A stretch of 64,000 nucleotides of DNA from Panonychus citri. Its lineage: Eukaryota > Arthropoda > Arachnida > Trombidiformes > Tetranychidae. The notes under the pieces were generated by a model. The model searched no databases. It was not told the origin of the DNA and saw only the letters and a program-made list of their open reading frames with translations. The translations under genes were made by a program, and so were the position numbers. Below are positions 45,450 to 53,307 of this stretch, in pieces. The DNA is taken from contig NW_026515438.1 in the NCBI RefSeq assembly GCF_014898815.1, positions 62,001 through 126,000 of the forward strand, in the 5' to 3' direction. The stretch's first letter is position 1; each line of letters opens with the position of its first letter.

Positions 45450-46160
45450 TCAATTGATTTGATTGTGATATGAATATACAAACATGTCATGAGTTTGACT
45501 CATGTTGTACATGATAACCGAACTCATTGGTTTTATAACCATAACATTAGGTTGTTGTGAGATTGGTGGTGGTGGTGGAAGAGGTGGTGGAAGATTCTGA
45601 AGGAAAGGTGTTGGAAGAGCTTGAGGAAGAGGTGGTGGAAGAGCTTGAGGGATAGGTGAAGGAAGTGATTGCGAAATAAATTGAAGATTAGTTCCAATGG
45701 TTGATGGTGGAGTAATCATTTCGAATTTACTTTCAGTTGGAACTGGTTGATGATCAGCTCCAATATAACCAGATGATGATGTATCAAATTGAATGGGGGA
45801 AAGAGATGTCATTTCCCAATCTTCGAATAAATCATCAATCACTTTTTGGAGCCCATTAATTTCTTCTGCCTCTTTCTTCTCTTTTTCTTCTCTCTTTTTC
45901 TTCTCTTTTTCCTCTCTCTCTTGTCTCTCCTTTTCTTCTCTCTCTTTCTTCGCTTTTTCTTCAACCTCCTTCCGACGATTAATGGCCAAAATGTCTGCGA
46001 ACGTTACACGCTCAACATGAGCAGGGAAAATGTCGCAATCCACAGTATCTTCACTATACCTGTATTCACTATTAGCACAGGGTTTGCAACCATACTTAGC
46101 ACAAATTAACCGATCTGAATTGGTGAGTCGAGCACGCAAATGGCTTTTACCATATTCCAT
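45450..46160 (-). CDS. Maverick left-arm accessory protein, coiled-coil and Pro-rich, unknown function
   Basis: About 236 residues starting MEYGKSHLRARL (ATG at 46160; an upstream in-frame ATG at 46232 would add a hydrophobic leader of 24 residues). A short Cys-bearing N-terminal domain (CAKYGCKPC, later VDC) is followed by a strongly charged Glu/Lys coiled coil (EEKAKKEREEKERQEREEKE), then a Pro-rich tail (PPPLPPPPPISQQP). It has no match I recognise among core Maverick genes and sits 81 bases from the left terminal repeat, the usual place for variable cargo. The Cys cluster might bind a metal; that is speculation. Confidence 0.65.
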   Translation of the reverse strand: MEYGKSHLRARLTNSDRLICAKYGCKPCANSEYRYSEDTVDCDIFPAHVERVTFADILAINRRKEVEEKAKKEREEKERQEREEKEKKKREEKEKKEAEEINGLQKVIDDLFEDWEMTSLSPIQFDTSSSGYIGADHQPVPTESKFEMITPPSTIGTNLQFISQSLPSPIPQALPPPLPQALPTPFLQNLPPPLPPPPPISQQPNVMVIKPMSSVIMYNMSQTHDMFVYSYHNQIN

Positions 46161-47154
46161 TACTTTATCGAAATATATATGAAACAAATAGATAAAAACT
46201 TTTTGAAACTTGTTGAAAACAAAATTAATCAAATTGAACTTTATCTTTCGATATATGGAAATCGAGTGAACTTAATCTATTGTTTTATCTCTTATATTAT
46301 ATTATTTCTTCTAATTATTTTAGTCTTAAAGTAATTCATGAGATTTTAGATCATGGACAGATAGTAATTAAAATGTTCGTTGTAATAAGCGAAGGTGATA
46401 ATTAATTTCTTGATCAATATGTAAAGATTATATTTACATTCCTTTAGTTAATCATTTAATCTTCTTAATCGATATGTCCCTCACACGTTCGAAGAATAAA
46501 GGTTAAATCATGGAAATGTCTAATTATCGAACTCAAGAACGAAAAGATATAACCTTAACTCTTTCCTGTAATAAATATGCAAATCAATTAGCAACCTTCG
46601 TTTTCTTGTTTTACATTAATAAAGTCAATGACAAAGCATTATCTTTATACTTGCTAATGGATTAACATGCTAATTTCTATTAAACAATGTATTAGTATAT
46701 ACTTAAGTATTGCGCAATAATTGAATTTTGAATATGGTATTTTCTAACATGGAAAAATTTCCTCTTTTAATCCCTTAATTCTCTTTACCGTAGGTAAAGA
46801 TTATTAGGCCCATTGAAATTTTTTTCGAAAAATCATCCCTTCTAGTAGAAAAACCCATTTGAAAAATCCTGTTTTTTCAAAGTCTCATAACTTTTGAATG
46901 CAAAGCACTAGATAGACAAATGACATGTCTACAAACTCACATTCACATGATCTACAAGTGACATACAAAATAAAAGATACAATGTGAACCGTTTCATAGT
47001 AATATGAGAAAAACCTCTCGTTACCATGGTAACAGGAATTTATCATTGAATTTATCCCAAACAAAAGATGATAGAAAAGTTTTTTCTTTCTCAAAAATTT
47101 ATCTTTATTTCAACTCTTCAAAGTTAGATTAACAACATTTTTCGAATACAAAAA
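46161..47154. other. Maverick internal non-coding region
   Basis: About 1 kb of AT-rich sequence between two leftward genes. A 69-residue minus-strand frame (46885-47094) has no supporting features. No promoter-like TATATAAAG was found before 46160. Confidence 0.5.
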
Positions 47155-47646
47155 TTATTTTTTTTGAAAATTCGGTTTCGACATAAATTTTTTCAAATCT
47201 TTTACAACGTTATAAGAGCATTTGAATTTTTTTGTTTGATCATGGAATCTGCATGGTCTTCTACCAGTATCGATGCCAGAATGATTGATATTGAAATCAT
47301 TCAGATTCATGTTTGGTAAACCGAAATAATCCAATAATTCCTCAGCTTCTTTAGATTTACAAGCAATGTAAATCGAAGGGTCTGATAAAGCACGATAATA
47401 GATCTTAGAACAAACTGATTTCAATCTCTTGAAATGGAGTCCTTCCGGTGAAAACGATAGTCCATGATAATTTTTGGTTAAAAAATCGATACTTCTCTTT
47501 TCTTCTTTTGACGGATAACATTTACATTCTTTTTTAACTTTTGAGTGAAATAGTTCATTATTACTCAGCATACAAATTTCAACTGGGTGAAAAAGACCAT
47601 TGATATAGAATCCTTGAACATCGAAATAAGCACAGAATATATCCAT
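47155..47646 (-). CDS. Maverick protein with DVQGF-type domain (163 aa)
   Basis: Begins CAYFDVQGFYINGLFHPVEI and contains NYHGLSFSPEGLHF, a SIYIACKSKEAEELL segment and a late CRFHDQ...KCSYNVV pattern. In my recollection this order (D-Q-G-F start, HGL-x-x-x-x-G, I-Y-I/V-x-x-K-x-x-E, C-x-x-H) recurs in proteins of metazoan Mavericks and resembles an RNase H-like fold; no activity is established here. TATATAAAG (minus strand) at 47686-47694 lies 40 bases upstream of the ATG. Confidence 0.65.
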   Translation of the reverse strand: MDIFCAYFDVQGFYINGLFHPVEICMLSNNELFHSKVKKECKCYPSKEEKRSIDFLTKNYHGLSFSPEGLHFKRLKSVCSKIYYRALSDPSIYIACKSKEAEELLDYFGLPNMNLNDFNINHSGIDTGRRPCRFHDQTKKFKCSYNVVKDLKKFMSKPNFQKK

Positions 47647-47671
47647 AGCGGAGAAGTGAATGAATGAAAAA

Positions 47672-48307
47672 TTATTCTTGTTTTCCTTTATATAGAGATT
47701 CTTGCTCCCGAAATATCATTTTAACGATTGAAGCGAAGGTTTCAGGGAGGTGTTCAGCAAATTGATTCATTTCTTCAGTATCGATTGTACGAGTTTCATA
47801 CTGATTCAATTGAACAAAACCAAGTTTAACGAGGAAAGAACCATCAATGTTATCTTTTATAATATTAGCATTGGAATACCACTTTTTAGCCAGCACTTCT
47901 TCTTTTGAAAGATATTGACAACACAAATAAAGATCCAAAATTGTTTCAACACTGATCCCATCTTTCAAGCACAAATATTTTACCGCTGGAATATAAGGAG
48001 TAATTTGATTCCAAAACAGAAGATTTGTTAACACTTCTTTATCTTTTTTCTTAATTCGAAATCCATTTTCACCAGATTTTTCAAGCACAAGTGAGTAGAA
48101 AGAAGCTTTCGAAGGGGATTCCTGGAAGTTTCGGGCAAAAGAAGCACAGAATTCCATTTCAGATGGTGTTAATGAAACACCATATTTGGTAAACTTTCCT
48201 TCTTTTTTGAAACGAATATCAATTCGTTTAACTTTGTCACTGAAGGAAAGACCCAAGGACATGGGCGCGTCAACAATAGTAAAGTTTTTCCAAGATGAAC
48301 TGTTCAT
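47672..48307 (-). CDS. Maverick protein of unknown function (211 aa)
   Basis: A soluble-looking protein with mixed charge, no TM segment, and several Leu/Ile-rich helices (ILDLYLCCQYLSKEEVL). I do not recognise it. It is 25 bases upstream of and codirectional with the 163-aa gene and divergent from the ATPase gene. The shared 73-base intergenic segment has TATAAAAG on the minus strand and TATATAAAG on the plus strand. Confidence 0.6.
   Translation of the reverse strand: MNSSSWKNFTIVDAPMSLGLSFSDKVKRIDIRFKKEGKFTKYGVSLTPSEMEFCASFARNFQESPSKASFYSLVLEKSGENGFRIKKKDKEVLTNLLFWNQITPYIPAVKYLCLKDGISVETILDLYLCCQYLSKEEVLAKKWYSNANIIKDNIDGSFLVKLGFVQLNQYETRTIDTEEMNQFAEHLPETFASIVKMIFREQESLYKGKQE
47686..47694 (-). 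promoter_or_regulatory. TATATAAAG box before the 163-aa gene
   Basis: On the minus strand TATATAAAG ends about 40 bases upstream of ATG 47646, inside the 3' end of the preceding gene. Confidence 0.6.
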
Positions 48308-48342
48308 TGTGAACGAATGAATGAAACTTCATGATTTTACTC

Positions 48343-48355
48343 CTTTTATATAAAG
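48343..48355. promoter_or_regulatory. Divergent TATA element between 211-aa gene and ATPase
   Basis: The plus strand reads TATATAAAG (48347-48355), 25 bases before the ATPase ATG. The overlapping minus strand reads TATAAAAG (48350-48343), 35 bases before the 211-aa ATG. One 13-base element may serve both directions. Confidence 0.6.
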
Positions 48356-48380
48356 ATTTGAGGAGAAAGAGGGAGTAGAA

Positions 48381-49007
48381 ATGTATTCAGTTTACTTGAA
48401 ACACCCATTTACCATGACAATTAGTGGTCCAACAGGTTCTGGAAAGACCCAATGGGTTCGGAAAATGATTAAGGAGGCGCTTTTCGCTTCACATCCTTCA
48501 CCGAAACACATTTACTACTTATATGGGGAATTCCAACCAACATTTGCAAGCTTGATTGGAGTAACCTTCATTAAGGGAATTCCAGAAAATTTCTTACAAA
48601 AAGTTAACCCTGAAAACGAACCAATTTGGATAATTTTAGATGATCTCATGCATGAAGTTGGTAAAAGTCAAGTAATTAGTGAACTATTTACAAAAGGTTC
48701 TCATCATAGAAATATTTCTGTAATATTTCTTGTACAAAACTTTTTCGTAAAAGGAAGTGAGATTCGTAACATTACTTTAAATTCTCATTATATTGTTCTA
48801 TTCAAGAACCCCAGAGATAAAACTATTTCTTCCAACATAGCAAGACAAATGTATCCAAACAAGATAAAATCATTTAATCAAATCTTTGAAACTGCTACTG
48901 AGAGACCATATTCTTACCTTTTCATCGATTTAAAACCTGATACTCCTGAAAAATTGAGATTACTCTCCAATATTTGGTCATCTCCAATATCAGTTTATGT
49001 TATATAA
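48381..49007 (+). CDS. Maverick genome-packaging ATPase (FtsK/HerA superfamily)
   Basis: 208 residues. Walker A is GPTGSGKT at residues 16-23 with Lys22. A hydrophobic strand ending in acidic residues, PIWIILDDLM (about 80-90), is Walker B. A Gln-bearing sensor-like segment follows (VIFLVQNFFVKG). This architecture and length match the A32-type packaging ATPases of Polintons, virophages and adintoviruses, which drive DNA into capsids. It starts the rightward gene block. Confidence 0.88.
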   Translation: MYSVYLKHPFTMTISGPTGSGKTQWVRKMIKEALFASHPSPKHIYYLYGEFQPTFASLIGVTFIKGIPENFLQKVNPENEPIWIILDDLMHEVGKSQVISELFTKGSHHRNISVIFLVQNFFVKGSEIRNITLNSHYIVLFKNPRDKTISSNIARQMYPNKIKSFNQIFETATERPYSYLFIDLKPDTPEKLRLLSNIWSSPISVYVI

Positions 49008-49009
49008 AG
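49001..49009 (+). promoter_or_regulatory. TATATAAAG box before the 324-aa gene
   Basis: Overlaps the ATPase stop codon and lies 33 bases upstream of ATG 49043. Confidence 0.6.
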
Positions 49010-49042
49010 CCGTTTACTCTGTAGAAAACAATAAAAAATAAA

Positions 49043-50017
49043 ATGAATGTTCATTTATCAAACTATTCACAAACTCTTAATGATATTGAATATAAAATTC
49101 AATTGATTGGAAGAATTACTGCAGGAGAAAAATGGAGTTTTTCAGTGGTAATCAGCTCAAAAATGATTGGAAAAATTATGATTGATATACCAAAAAATAA
49201 TTCAAAGAAGATACCATTCAAAGTATTTAATAAAGTGAGAGCGTTTATTCTTGATGATCATCAAGAAAAAATTGATGATAATATCGATCACGAATATCGA
49301 AAAAATGGTTCATTGTCATTTTCACATAAAAATCTCACTTACAATTGGTCAGTTGATTTACAATCCATAATCAAAAGTAAAGACTTTGATGATAAATTCC
49401 CAAAAGCTTTAAGAAAGTGTAATCGTCCTTTTTCTGGTATTCATCAAGAAAATATTACTGTTTGGTCTGATAAAGTTGATGAGCGAAAAGATTTGGAAAC
49501 TATTAACGTCTTTGTTGAAAAATTCACAACAATGATGAATGATGAGTTTTCTATCTCTGTTGATGCTTCAACCTCTACTAATATCGATCGTTGGTTTTTG
49601 AAAGTTGAATTACGTTTAACAACAAAAAATAGTTCTAGACCCAGTGGGAGCTTAAACCTCAACCCAATAGACTTTTTAGCTCTTAGGGACTATTGTATTC
49701 AATATCAAAAGAGTCCAAATCATATGTCTCCATTTTCTTCACCCAGTGGAAAATCTGCTGCTGTTGTCATTGATAGTGAAAAGAGACTTTTAATTGATAT
49801 AGATGGTCAAAATATCAATTTAGACCATGAATCAATTAACTTTATCAGTGCTGGTGAATTTATGGAAAAGTTGATTCATCTTTTCCATGAATTCAATCAT
49901 GAACTTACTCCTCAACCTGTATACAGATGGTGGTTCAACAATGGAAATTTTATTATGGATAATATTGATAAACTTGGATTTAAGAATATGGAAATTGGTG
50001 AAGGTTCACTAATATAA
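49043..50017 (+). CDS. Maverick protein of unknown function (324 aa)
   Basis: A soluble 324-residue protein beginning NVHLSNYSQTLNDIEYKIQL, with IGRITAGEKWSF shortly after. Asp/Lys/Asn-rich, no TM segment, no motif I can name. Position between the packaging ATPase and small virion-type genes suggests a structural or assembly role, by context only. TATAAAG boxes flank it on both sides, so it may be transcribed on its own. Confidence 0.6.
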   Translation: MNVHLSNYSQTLNDIEYKIQLIGRITAGEKWSFSVVISSKMIGKIMIDIPKNNSKKIPFKVFNKVRAFILDDHQEKIDDNIDHEYRKNGSLSFSHKNLTYNWSVDLQSIIKSKDFDDKFPKALRKCNRPFSGIHQENITVWSDKVDERKDLETINVFVEKFTTMMNDEFSISVDASTSTNIDRWFLKVELRLTTKNSSRPSGSLNLNPIDFLALRDYCIQYQKSPNHMSPFSSPSGKSAAVVIDSEKRLLIDIDGQNINLDHESINFISAGEFMEKLIHLFHEFNHELTPQPVYRWWFNNGNFIMDNIDKLGFKNMEIGEGSLI

Positions 50018-50019
50018 AG
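50013..50019 (+). promoter_or_regulatory. TATAAAG box before the pX-like gene
   Basis: Overlaps the stop of the 324-aa gene, 41 bases upstream of ATG 50061. Confidence 0.5.
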
Positions 50020-50060
50020 ACTGACATCATAAAATTATATAGTAAAAATTATGTACAAGT

Positions 50061-50399
50061 ATGACTATCGAGGGTGTTATAAGATGTTTACCTGAGCTAA
50101 TCAAGCTTGTAGAGATTAAAAACAGAGCTGAACAAAGAAAAGTAATATTAAATTGTCAAAGTTGTATTATTTATTCAATAAGTGAAATTATTAAAAATAT
50201 TTTAAACGGGAATATACCAATTTCATCGACTGAAAAGAAAAAATTAGCTAAATATAAAACTACATTAAGAAAATTAGCCACACAAAAAGTTCCCTTAACA
50301 GAACGAAGACAATACATAAATCAAGTTGGAGGTGGTTTACCTGCCCTTTTAATTCCTGCAATAAGTTTATTAGGTTCACTAATCGCTAACAAAATATGA
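50061..50399 (+). CDS. Small virion-type protein, adintovirus pX-like (112 aa)
   Basis: The C-terminal half has the signature of a conserved small Maverick/adintovirus protein: KKLAKYKTTLRKLA, then TERRQYINQVGGG and a hydrophobic tail (LPALLIPAISLLGSLI). Similar proteins have been compared with adenovirus core protein pX; that link is from the literature and tentative. The N-terminus is helical with Cys residues (NCQSCII). Its stop overlaps the next start by four bases (ATGA), indicating cotranscription. Confidence 0.6.
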   Translation: MTIEGVIRCLPELIKLVEIKNRAEQRKVILNCQSCIIYSISEIIKNILNGNIPISSTEKKKLAKYKTTLRKLATQKVPLTERRQYINQVGGGLPALLIPAISLLGSLIANKI

Positions 50400-51019
50400 A
50401 TGCTTACACAAAGATGGTTCTCATTCCAGAAGATGAGTATTTGAAACTTCAGTCAGCGACTAGAGATAAAATATCTTATATTTTGGATCGACCACTTCCA
50501 CCTCAAATGATTGAAAATCAAATCAATCGACATTTAGATAGTGGTCAGACAAATATACAACCAAGCACGCAAATGAATCAATCATCTTCCCAAGATATTT
50601 ATGATGAATTTGAGTCAGCTGAATATTCTTGGGATAAACCTTTACCAATTACTCCACTACCATCTAAGCCTCATCCAATTATCGAGAAACTAATAAATAA
50701 AATTACACCAAGGGGGAGAGTCATCAATTCAAATAAAAAACCAATACCAGGCTCCAATGTTAATAGAGTTTTAGACTATTTAACATCATCAACACCTGTT
50801 GATAAACCAGGTCCATCAGGTTATAAAACAGTCGCTCGTGAATTACATAGAATCGGTGAAGAAGATGTGATAACTAATCCTAAAGGTATAGCTATTTTAG
50901 ATGAAATTGCAGATATCAATCGAACGTTGGATTTAGGTGAGGCATCTGAAATTCTATATAATAGTCGAAGAAAGGCAATACAATCAGGAAAAGGATGGAA
51001 TTCGATAAAAAAGTTTTGA
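50396..51019 (+). CDS. Maverick protein of unknown function preceding the integrase (207 aa)
   Basis: Begins MNAYTKMVLIPEDEYLKL; the K-M-V-L-[IV]-P-E-x-x-[YF] start is one I associate with Maverick genes in this position. The middle is Pro/Ser/Gln-rich and looks disordered, with PGPSGYKTVARELH; the C-terminus is basic (RRKAIQSGKGWNSIKKF). It overlaps the pX-like gene by 4 bases and the integrase by 25 bases in another frame. A role as core or DNA-associated virion protein is possible but unproven. Confidence 0.55.
   Translation: MNAYTKMVLIPEDEYLKLQSATRDKISYILDRPLPPQMIENQINRHLDSGQTNIQPSTQMNQSSSQDIYDEFESAEYSWDKPLPITPLPSKPHPIIEKLINKITPRGRVINSNKKPIPGSNVNRVLDYLTSSTPVDKPGPSGYKTVARELHRIGEEDVITNPKGIAILDEIADINRTLDLGEASEILYNSRRKAIQSGKGWNSIKKF
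50955..50963 (+). promoter_or_regulatory. TATATAATA box before the integrase
   Basis: Lies 31 bases upstream of ATG 50995 inside the preceding gene. It deviates from TATATAAAG at two positions. Confidence 0.35.
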
Positions 51020-51999
51020 ATACCATTTACACAGACCCTGCAAAAGCTGGAAGTTTTGGTAGCGTTCAACAGCTTTTAAGAGAAATTAAAAAAAGCAAAC
51101 CGAGCACAACTAATGAACAAGTGAAAAAATGGTTAAATAACCAAGAAACTTATTCACTTTTTAAGAAAACCATAAGAAACTTTCCAAGATTGAAAACTTT
51201 AACTCATAAAATTGATGAACAATGGCAAGCTGATTTGATGGATGTTTCATGGTTCGCAAAAACAAACGATAATGTTAAGTATCTTCTTGTTGTCATTGAT
51301 ATATTCAGTAGATATGCTTGGGCGTTACCTGTGAAAGATAAATCAGCTAAGAGTATAAGCGCAGCTATGGAGAAAATTTTACTAGATAGAAAACCTGAAA
51401 AATTACAAACTGATCAAGGAAAAGAGTTTGTTAATTCAACATTTAAGCAACTGATGAAGCATAATGATATAATTTTTTTCACAACTACTGATGATGCTGT
51501 AAAATGTGCAATTGTCGAACGTTTTAATCGTACTCTGAGAGGAAGAATATATAGATTCATGCATTACTATAAAACAACAAGATATATAGATTCACTACAG
51601 GACATTATTTCTGGATATAATAAAAATTACCACAGTTCAATTAAAGAAGCTCCTATTAATGTCTCACCTGATAATGAAGCCATAATTAATATCAATCAAA
51701 AAGAAAAGTATGATGACAATTTGAAAGATAACTTAGTTGATGCTAAGTATGTTCGAATAGCTAAAAAGAAAAACTTATTTGAAAAAGGGTCAACAAAAAA
51801 TTGGACGAACGAAATTTTTAAAATAATAAAAAGGAAACGTACTCCACAAACTTATATTTATAAGCTTGAAGACTTGAATGGTGAAGAACTAACATCGATT
51901 TTTTACCCCGATGAGTTACAAAAAGCTTATAAACAACGAGGTAGACCAATCATGAAACGTAAAAGAGGTAGACCCAGAAAAAATAATATAAAGATATAA
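50995..51999 (+). CDS. Maverick retroviral-type integrase (rve, DDE)
   Basis: 334 residues. Catalytic residues are Asp80 (WQADLMDVSW), Asp140 (LQTDQGKEF) and Glu175 (AIVERFNRTLRGRIY), a D,D-35-E spacing as in retroviral and Polinton integrases. The C-terminal part (about 245-315) has a small beta-type segment (KGSTKNWTNEIFKI, TYIYKLEDLNGE) where Polintons often carry a chromodomain, then two AT-hook-like sequences (RGRPIMKRKRGRPRK). It inserts the element with 6-bp target duplications; the TGTAACA flanks agree with that. It overlaps the upstream gene by 25 bases. Confidence 0.95.
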   Translation: MEFDKKVLNTIYTDPAKAGSFGSVQQLLREIKKSKPSTTNEQVKKWLNNQETYSLFKKTIRNFPRLKTLTHKIDEQWQADLMDVSWFAKTNDNVKYLLVVIDIFSRYAWALPVKDKSAKSISAAMEKILLDRKPEKLQTDQGKEFVNSTFKQLMKHNDIIFFTTTDDAVKCAIVERFNRTLRGRIYRFMHYYKTTRYIDSLQDIISGYNKNYHSSIKEAPINVSPDNEAIININQKEKYDDNLKDNLVDAKYVRIAKKKNLFEKGSTKNWTNEIFKIIKRKRTPQTYIYKLEDLNGEELTSIFYPDELQKAYKQRGRPIMKRKRGRPRKNNIKI

Positions 52000-52001
52000 A
52001 G
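51987..52001 (+). promoter_or_regulatory. Tandem TATAAAG boxes before the minor capsid gene
   Basis: TATAAAG at 51987-51993 and again at 51995-52001, 19 bases before ATG 52021. The first overlaps the end of the integrase frame. Confidence 0.55.
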
Positions 52002-52020
52002 CAAAAATTAAATATTAAAG

Positions 52021-52905
52021 ATGGAACCTCTAAACGAAATTCAAGTTGATTTAGTTTCAAACGCAAGTTTGAATACTTATAGTTCAAACACATTATCTTC
52101 ATTTACTAATGATCTTCACACTCCGATAAAACTCGATGGTGAGTGGGAAGTTGCATTGATCGAGATATTTCATCCAACAACTATGGAAAACGACCAAGAA
52201 AAAACGGTAAATATATCCTTGATAAGAGATTATGGAGGCTTAGTTAAAACTAAAAAGTTTCCATTTAAATATAAATTGAATGAAGAAACGAGTGATATAA
52301 TTACAAGATTAAATTCTGTATTTGAATCTTTTCCAGCTTCTTTTTTGGCTGATCCTACAGATCATATGAAAGAAATACCAAAAGAGACTAAACCAATCTA
52401 TAGACCAATTATCATCGATGGACAGTTAAGACAAACCAGAATCTTTACAGGCTTGATTGAAAAAAGTGGATTGTTTGGGTTGAATAGAATTAAATTTTTA
52501 CCTATCTTTGATGATCCATCTTTTCTAAGATGTTTAGGTTTTGATCACCTTACTTATGGAAAAGACATACTCAAATTTCAAGAAACTGTTAGAGCTACGT
52601 ATGAAAGACAAAACCCAACAAACACAAACCTACTGTTTGTGTATTCTGATATTGTTCGCGAACATCATGTAGGTGATTCAATGTCGAACTGTTTAAGAGC
52701 CATTCCTTTAAGAGGAGGACAAGATGGAATGATTTCTACACATACTTTTTCTATGCCGTATTATTTTCCTGTTAGATTTGGTGACATCACAAACATTTCA
52801 ATACTTTTAACAGACGAAACTGGTTTACCAATCAAATTCAGTAATGGACGAACATTTGTGACTCTTCATTTTAGAAGACGATTATATAAAGCGACATTTA
52901 ACTAA
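52021..52905 (+). CDS. Probable Maverick minor capsid (penton-type) protein
   Basis: 294 residues. An N-terminal beta-rich region carries LHTPIKLDGEWEVALIEI, a hallmark segment of Maverick/adintovirus proteins that I associate with the minor, penton-type capsid protein. Later parts are beta-rich with GLFGLNRIKFLP and a Gly-rich RGGQDGMIS loop. It sits directly before the small basic protein and major capsid genes, the usual morphogenesis cluster. The capsid role is inferred from motif and context; structure prediction would settle whether it is a single jelly roll. Confidence 0.65.
   Translation: MEPLNEIQVDLVSNASLNTYSSNTLSSFTNDLHTPIKLDGEWEVALIEIFHPTTMENDQEKTVNISLIRDYGGLVKTKKFPFKYKLNEETSDIITRLNSVFESFPASFLADPTDHMKEIPKETKPIYRPIIIDGQLRQTRIFTGLIEKSGLFGLNRIKFLPIFDDPSFLRCLGFDHLTYGKDILKFQETVRATYERQNPTNTNLLFVYSDIVREHHVGDSMSNCLRAIPLRGGQDGMISTHTFSMPYYFPVRFGDITNISILLTDETGLPIKFSNGRTFVTLHFRRRLYKATFN
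52883..52891 (+). promoter_or_regulatory. TATATAAAG box before the 128-aa gene
   Basis: Lies inside the end of the minor capsid gene, 29 bases before ATG 52921. Confidence 0.6.
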
Positions 52906-52920
52906 TTTTCATAAAAAAAA

Positions 52921-53307
52921 ATGAATCGTAAGAAATATTGTCCAGGTGATTGTAATTTCAAAAATTATTATACATCACAGGTTGGTGGTGGCATATCTGA
53001 TATCAATGTCTTTAGAGGTCTTCCATATCAAAGAGGATATGGAATTGGATCACTGTTTGCTAGATTTGGTATTCCAGTTTTGAAATTTCTGGGTAAACAC
53101 TTACTTAGTACAGGTGTAGCTGTGGGGTCAGACATTCTAGCTAAAAGAAATGCTAAAGAGTCGTTCAAAGAAAGAGCAAAAGAAGGTGCTAAAATTGCGG
53201 CTAAAGAAGCTCTGAATAAAATTTCTGAAAAAATTGATCAGACAGGAAAAGGTCTATATAAAGGGACGAGAAAGAAAACCAGAACAAGGAAAGATATTTT
53301 TTCATAA
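52921..53307 (+). CDS. Small basic virion-type protein, possibly pVI-like (128 aa)
   Basis: Contains LPYQRGYGIGSLFARFG, an RGYG-x-G-x-x-F pattern common in Maverick small proteins. An amphipathic or hydrophobic helix (VLKFLGKHLLSTGVAVGSDI), an Ala/Lys helix (ERAKEGAKIAAKEALNKI) and a basic tail (TRKKTRTRK) follow. Amphipathic helix plus basic tail recalls adenovirus pVI, which disrupts membranes and tethers capsid to core; equivalence is inference. Its stop codon overlaps the major capsid ATG by one base (TAATGG). Confidence 0.55.
   Translation: MNRKKYCPGDCNFKNYYTSQVGGGISDINVFRGLPYQRGYGIGSLFARFGIPVLKFLGKHLLSTGVAVGSDILAKRNAKESFKERAKEGAKIAAKEALNKISEKIDQTGKGLYKGTRKKTRTRKDIFS
53255..53263 (+). 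promoter_or_regulatory. TATATAAAG box before the major capsid gene
   Basis: Lies inside the 128-aa gene, 43 bases before ATG 53307. Confidence 0.6.

Noticed and set aside
46885..47094. 69-codon ORF in the Maverick left arm
   Set aside because: No domain, no upstream TATATAAAG box, AT-rich composition like the surrounding non-coding segment.
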